Assembly (NCBI GenBank): GCA_944472135.2
Contig: OX235264.1
Coordinates: forward strand, 81,664,319 to 81,728,318
Reading direction: 5' to 3'
Length of the DNA stretch: 64,000 nt
DNA from: Trichobilharzia regenti
Taxonomy: Eukaryota; Platyhelminthes; Trematoda; Strigeidida; Schistosomatidae
The position numbers and the translations under genes were made by a program. The stretch's first letter is position 1. Every line of letters starts with the position of its first letter. Below are positions 59,545 to 64,000 of this stretch, piece by piece. Below the pieces are notes generated by a model. It made no database searches. It was given only the letters and a program-made list of their open reading frames with translations, and was not told the origin of the DNA.

Positions 59545-60163
59545 TATCTGTCTGTCTGTCTGTTTTCAACATAGAACTTTGCACATATGTGCCCCAGTTC
59601 AAGTCGTCACACTCCCTCTTTGTAGCACACAAAGCAAGACAAGAAAGTACAAGAAAAGCATAATAGAGACAGTAAGCAGAGATATGAGACAAAGGAAGAG
59701 TAATAACGAAGAACAAAACAGTTTCATTGGAAATCATAAGTCACAAGGAGTGGATGCATCTGCGATTTTGAGCCATATCACCAATTGTTTCCAACCGTTC
59801 CGAGGACCCCGACCAGGAAGCCAGTCTACACCTTCCTACGTGGCTCAAACTGACTGTTGTAGATTTCATTGACTGGTTCAGCCATGTTTTGGTTTGACCA
59901 CCGCTAGCTTTTTTCCAGCCTGACCCTATATCCGCTAACATTTCCCGTCGAGGAAGGCGATGGCTAGCCATGCATGCGTAATACATGTCCTAACCATCTC
60001 AGTCAGTGTAACTGCACAGCCTCTTCGATTGATTTCCCCTCCTTACCTAGAACTCGACTGATACCTAACCTCAATATTGCTCACCTTATTATGCCACTTC
60101 ACACGGGAGATAGAACGCAGGCACCTATGATCAAAGACAGCTAATCTTTTCGTGTCTTTTTCT
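59545..60163 (-). mobile_element. RTE-A 3' fragment
   Basis: A 5'-truncated minus-strand copy. It holds the C-terminal protein remnant ([29 protein letters not shown]) and the 3' UTR, which ends in a CAGA-repeat tail. It has several internal disruptions. Confidence 0.8.
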
Positions 60164-61576
60164 ATTTTTTATGTTTTCATGATGAGATTCTCGACTTACA
60201 TTGCTGAAAAGATCTAAACAACTAGGAAGAAAGAAATACCCAGTGTTCACTAACATTCTGTGATCCTCGAATAATGAAAAACTGCATTTATATTATATAG
60301 TCAAATTTAAACAACCATTGAATTATGAATGACGTCAAAATGACATAGACATTGTACATGAATATCATTCATACACCAGAGTAGAAAGTGAATCAATTCA
60401 GTCAAACATAAATATATATAGTGAAATTTCTCAAAATTAAATAACATCTTTAAATGAATTTATGAAATATTTTATGAGGCATAAAAATTCATGAAATAAC
60501 CTTGAAGAGTAAGTATACTGTTGATTTCCTGCGCTTTCTTCCACCACTCACCCACTCACACATTCCGGTTATTCGAGAAATTCATTGAAACGCAATGAAA
60601 ACTATTCAACTTATAACATTAGTCTACGTTACTAAACACATTTGTATCGTTTACCTGAACATAAAATTTTATCATCAATAAATAAACTTTTAATTCTGAA
60701 TTTCCATTTTTTGGGTAGAATGATTATTTCCATACAATACAAACTTGCCTAGTTATATATATTTTATAATTGTATTATAAATATAATTTTTCAGGTTACT
60801 TTCATTAGTAAGTGAATAAATATTCTATAAGTTGTTCATATTAAATCAATTTTTAATGAAATAATACTCTGTGAAACTTTAATTGTTTTATATTAAATAA
60901 AATTATCTTTTATAAATGAGTAATTTGTTTCAATTTTGTCCTTATTTGATATTAATAAAATTTTGAGGAATTTGATTTATTCGGTTACATTGATATCAAG
61001 CAGATAAATGACATAGAAATGAGATGGATGAACCCATTGGAAACTAAAGAAAACAACAACGCTAAATTCAAATATTCAGTCTTATTCGCAGATTGTTTTA
61101 TTTGTGGGCTTGTGCGTGTGTGTGTGTGTGTGTATGCGTTGAGGTTTTATTTCACTTTCAAAGAAGTGCAGTGATCTATAGAAAGGTGGTCATCCATTTT
61201 CGAAGAAAATAAGGCTGAATCCAGTACTTTGAAATAAAAGAAAGGAAAGTAAGTAGTGACACTTGTGTTTTCAGTTGGAAACACTTTATTTCCCGATACG
61301 AATTTAAAACAAGCAACAAAGGTTAATAAAGCAGGATTTAATGAATTCATCGAATTTCGCTAGAACTCTTCAGTAGAATACTCTACATACAGGGATATAT
61401 ATATATATATATATATATGTACTACTAGAAATACGTTAGGAGATATAAGACTGATAAGCAGATAAACTACATTGAATTAATCATACAAAACGACATTTGT
61501 GAATGTTTTTCAGGTCATGTTCAGATAGATAAGGGGAAGGTAGTATAAGAAATTAAAATTAAGGTAAAATGCACTG
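60164..61576. other. Very AT-rich DNA
   Basis: The region upstream of the most 5' SAC2-like exon. No Sac catalytic motif was found in any frame. Confidence 0.5.
61395..61418. repeat. (TA)n array
   Basis: 12 units. Confidence 0.9.
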
Positions 61577-62325
61577 CGCTTCAATTACATAGGACTCCAG
61601 GTGAACATAGAGAGAACAGGTGATGAAGATTCCTGGCCAACACCAACAGCAACAACATCAACAGACAACAATCAGCCAGTATAAATAGGAGGAACCTGAA
61701 AGAAACAACCTCCTTTACCTACCGACATAGGAAGCATCGTTTCAACTACAGGCGGAACTGACGAGGATATCAAAGCAAGGATCGGGGAAGCAAGACAAGC
61801 TTTTATTACTCTCAAGTCTGTGTGGAGGTCAACATCACTCAGAATCAAAAATAACATCCGATTTCCAACTCCAATGTAAAGTCAGTGCCACGTACTATAC
61901 GGATCAGAGACCTGGCGCGTCATGAAGAGCACCTCAAACAAACTACATACCTTGATTAACAGTTTTCTTCGCTCACTACTCAAGATCAGATGGCTGGCCA
62001 GAGAAGATCAGCAACAGGGATCTCTGGCAATGAGCGAACCAACCAGGAACCGATTGTGAAACAAATAGGCAGGAAGAAATGGAGATGGATTGGCCATACG
62101 CTGAGGAAACCATTAAGTGACATCACTAGACAAGCCCTCAAGTGGAACCCGAAAGAGAAGCGGCGAGTTGGTCGTTAGTATGAGGGTGACTTGGAGGAGG
62201 TCATGTGAAGAGGAGATGAAAGCATGTGGGCAGACTTGGAGCGGGGTGAAAATGTCGGCAGAAAACCGAACGCAATGGAGACGTGCGGCTGAAGCCCTAT
62301 GTTCCTCTAGGAATTAAAGGAAATA
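61577..62325 (+). mobile_element. RTE-B 3' copy
   Basis: The longest of the truncated plus-strand copies. It covers the region after the reverse transcriptase active site to the 3' end ([19 protein letters not shown]) and ends CTCTAGGAATTAAAGGAAAT. Frameshifted but little diverged from the copy at 14707. Confidence 0.8.
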
Positions 62326-63547
62326 ATGATAATTCAATTACATCACTTAGACAAACAATCAGTCATTCGAGAAAGAACTTATATATGTCAACAGTTGTGA
62401 ACCGAGTAATATGAATAGTAATAGTTGTAATGATAGTGCTGAAACGAGTTAAGATAATGCTGCTGATCAAAGATATTTTTAAATAAATCAGGAATAATGA
62501 ATAAGAGATAGAACAAAGTGTTAATAATATTATTAATAATAATAACAGTTAATAGGCAAAACATATTGCCATAGTAGATTCAGAGTGACGACCATCTCCT
62601 TTTGTACACAGAGAACTGGTTTGTAAACTCGAATTGCACAAGCCTCCACAATTGCAAGCATGTTATCAGTTGATAAACTGTAACATCCTTATCCCTTTTA
62701 TGAGCGATAAACAGATGACCAGCGATATATATATATATCGCTGGTCATCTGATAAGAATGATAGGAAACTGCTCGCTCACCAGTCATAACGTAGTGATTT
62801 AGGTAGTGATGATAAGTCCTGTATATACTTATAAGTGATATTATACATAAAATGGTGCGATAAATGGCAAGACGTTGAAGATTCACCCGGGTTTCTTTGT
62901 GTCATGGAGACTGACTCTACATTACATCATCCAGCTCACCATTTTTTCCAATCATCAACAGTACCTCATGGACACGTCTACACAGTCAAGTACTGTAGGA
63001 GTCTGTTTACAGTCCAGGCAGTAATACTTAGTAATGTTGGTCTGAATATTCAATGGACAATAAATCCTAGTTGTGGTTCAATGAGTCATAATATCAACGT
63101 CACTACTCACATATCAATTATTTAACACTTTTCCATTGGAATATCTCACTGAAGATTTACAATTGGTTACAATTTAATAATCGTTAAATAATTAATATGA
63201 GTCTCAACAGATATCACGATAGGCTTAAAAAGGAGTGTTCATTGTGAAGTAGTTTATAGCATACAAATGAGCAAAGGAAAGTGTTTCGAATATATTCAAT
63301 TGTATTGTGAACTCATTATGCATTGCAAACTGAAGTGAAACTGTAAAACACTCTTTATACAAAAACATATTTTATACCTTAGTTTATTAAACAGTGGTTT
63401 GAATTCAAACTACATATCTAGCCGAACGAATGTAGTTCAAATAACTAGTTGGGAGGCTGGTTATTTCAGCAAAATGATAACCGATAGAGAATTATGTGAA
63501 ACGAAGGAGTATCTTCACTAATCTTTCTTTATACATTTTAAACCTTT
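62326..63547. other. Unassigned DNA with palindrome
   Basis: Contains the palindrome at 62712 and a 96-codon plus-strand open frame at 62835-63125 without recognisable motifs. Confidence 0.45.
62712..62751. repeat. Perfect 40-bp palindrome
   Basis: CAGATGACCAGCG, an AT core, and CGCTGGTCATCTG form an exact inverted repeat able to extrude as a cruciform. Confidence 0.95.
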
Positions 63548-63785
63548 GCGTTAGTGGCGCAGCGATTAGCAAGCTCGCCGACCATGCATATGGTCCGGGG
63601 TTCGATCCCTGGCCACAGACGCACTCCTTTACCTCACTTACCCAGTTATAAGATTGGTAAAGAGGGAAGGTTGGGCAGGAGGCTGGCAACCCCATCCTGT
63701 AAAAATAAACACCACTGCTACAGAAACTTCAAGCCACTAGCTTGGAGCCCTAAGTTCCATTAGGAACGTGAAGGAAATAAAAAAA
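63548..63785 (+). mobile_element. SINE-A copy
   Basis: A complete unit from a tRNA-like head (A box TTAGTGGCGCAGCG, B box GGTTCGATCCC) to an AAGGAAATAA terminus. Confidence 0.8.
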
Positions 63786-63829
63786 CTGTCTCCTACCCAT
63801 ACTTATCCAGCATATTATTATTTTTTTAT

Positions 63830-64000
63830 TTTATTCCATTACATTCCCTGTGGAACATACGGCTTCAAGGCAGAGGCTTGAAGTTTCGGTAGCATTGGTG
63901 TTTATTTTTACGGGATGGGGTTGCTAGCCTCATACCCAACCTTGCCTCTTTAACAGTCTTATTACTGGCTTAGCGAGGTGAAGGAGTGCGTCTGTCTGGG
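63830..64000 (-). mobile_element. SINE-A copy, cut by the window edge
   Basis: Minus-strand 3' part and body. It faces the copy at 63548 tail to tail and continues past the end. Confidence 0.75.

Noticed and set aside
62835..63125. 96-codon plus-strand open frame as a gene
   Set aside because: No recognisable motif, no splice or poly-A context; left as unassigned.

Overview
The window looks like a piece of a flatworm genome, most probably a schistosome. It is AT-rich, gene-poor and long-introned, and most of it is non-LTR retrotransposon debris. The diagnostic repeats are RTE-type LINEs, Penelope-like elements with GIY-YIG endonuclease remnants, and tRNA-headed SINEs, one family of which carries a hammerhead-like segment resembling the schistosome Sm-alpha repeats. 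Species cannot be fixed from the sequence alone.

Two host genes are supported. The first runs on the minus strand across almost the whole window. Ten exons between 58080 and 11903 join in consistent reading phase and give about 936 C-terminal residues of a SAC2/INPP5F-like phosphoinositide phosphatase: the end of the Sac domain, the hSac2 domain, and a long acidic, low-complexity tail ending at a stop. The catalytic exons must lie beyond 58080 and were not found. One intron appears to be GC-AG. The second gene is an intronless kynureninase (KYNU, plus strand, 28606-30112). It is nested inside an intron of the first gene on the opposite strand and is full length apart from two single-base frame breaks.

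Region by region: 1-11.2 kb holds Penelope-like (PLE) fragments, an RTE-B fragment, a diverged LTR, two hammerhead SINEs and a decayed gypsy-type reverse transcriptase fragment. 11.9-25 kb holds the 3' half of the SAC2-like gene, with retroelements in every intron. These include a hammerhead SINE compound inserted in a PLE (8-bp target duplication) and one RTE-B copy inserted in another (9-bp duplication). 25-31 kb holds KYNU and SINE/LINE fragments. 31.4-34.4 kb is a full-length but decayed RTE-B element with an 8-bp duplication. 35-46 kb holds four more exons among PLE, LTR and SINE pieces and long TA arrays. 46.7-50.3 kb is a nearly intact RTE-A element coding for endonuclease and reverse transcriptase, broken only by single-base frameshifts. 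51-57.3 kb holds a PLE with inverted flanks and four solo-LTR-like units. 58-64 kb holds the most 5' exon seen, a hammerhead SINE, SINE-A copies (one with a 12-bp duplication) and RTE fragments.

The repeats form a linked network. SINE-A appears to carry sequence from both ends of RTE-B, which suggests that RTE-B supplies its mobility machinery. The names RTE-A, RTE-B, SINE-A, SINE-C and HHR-SINE are working labels used only in this annotation.
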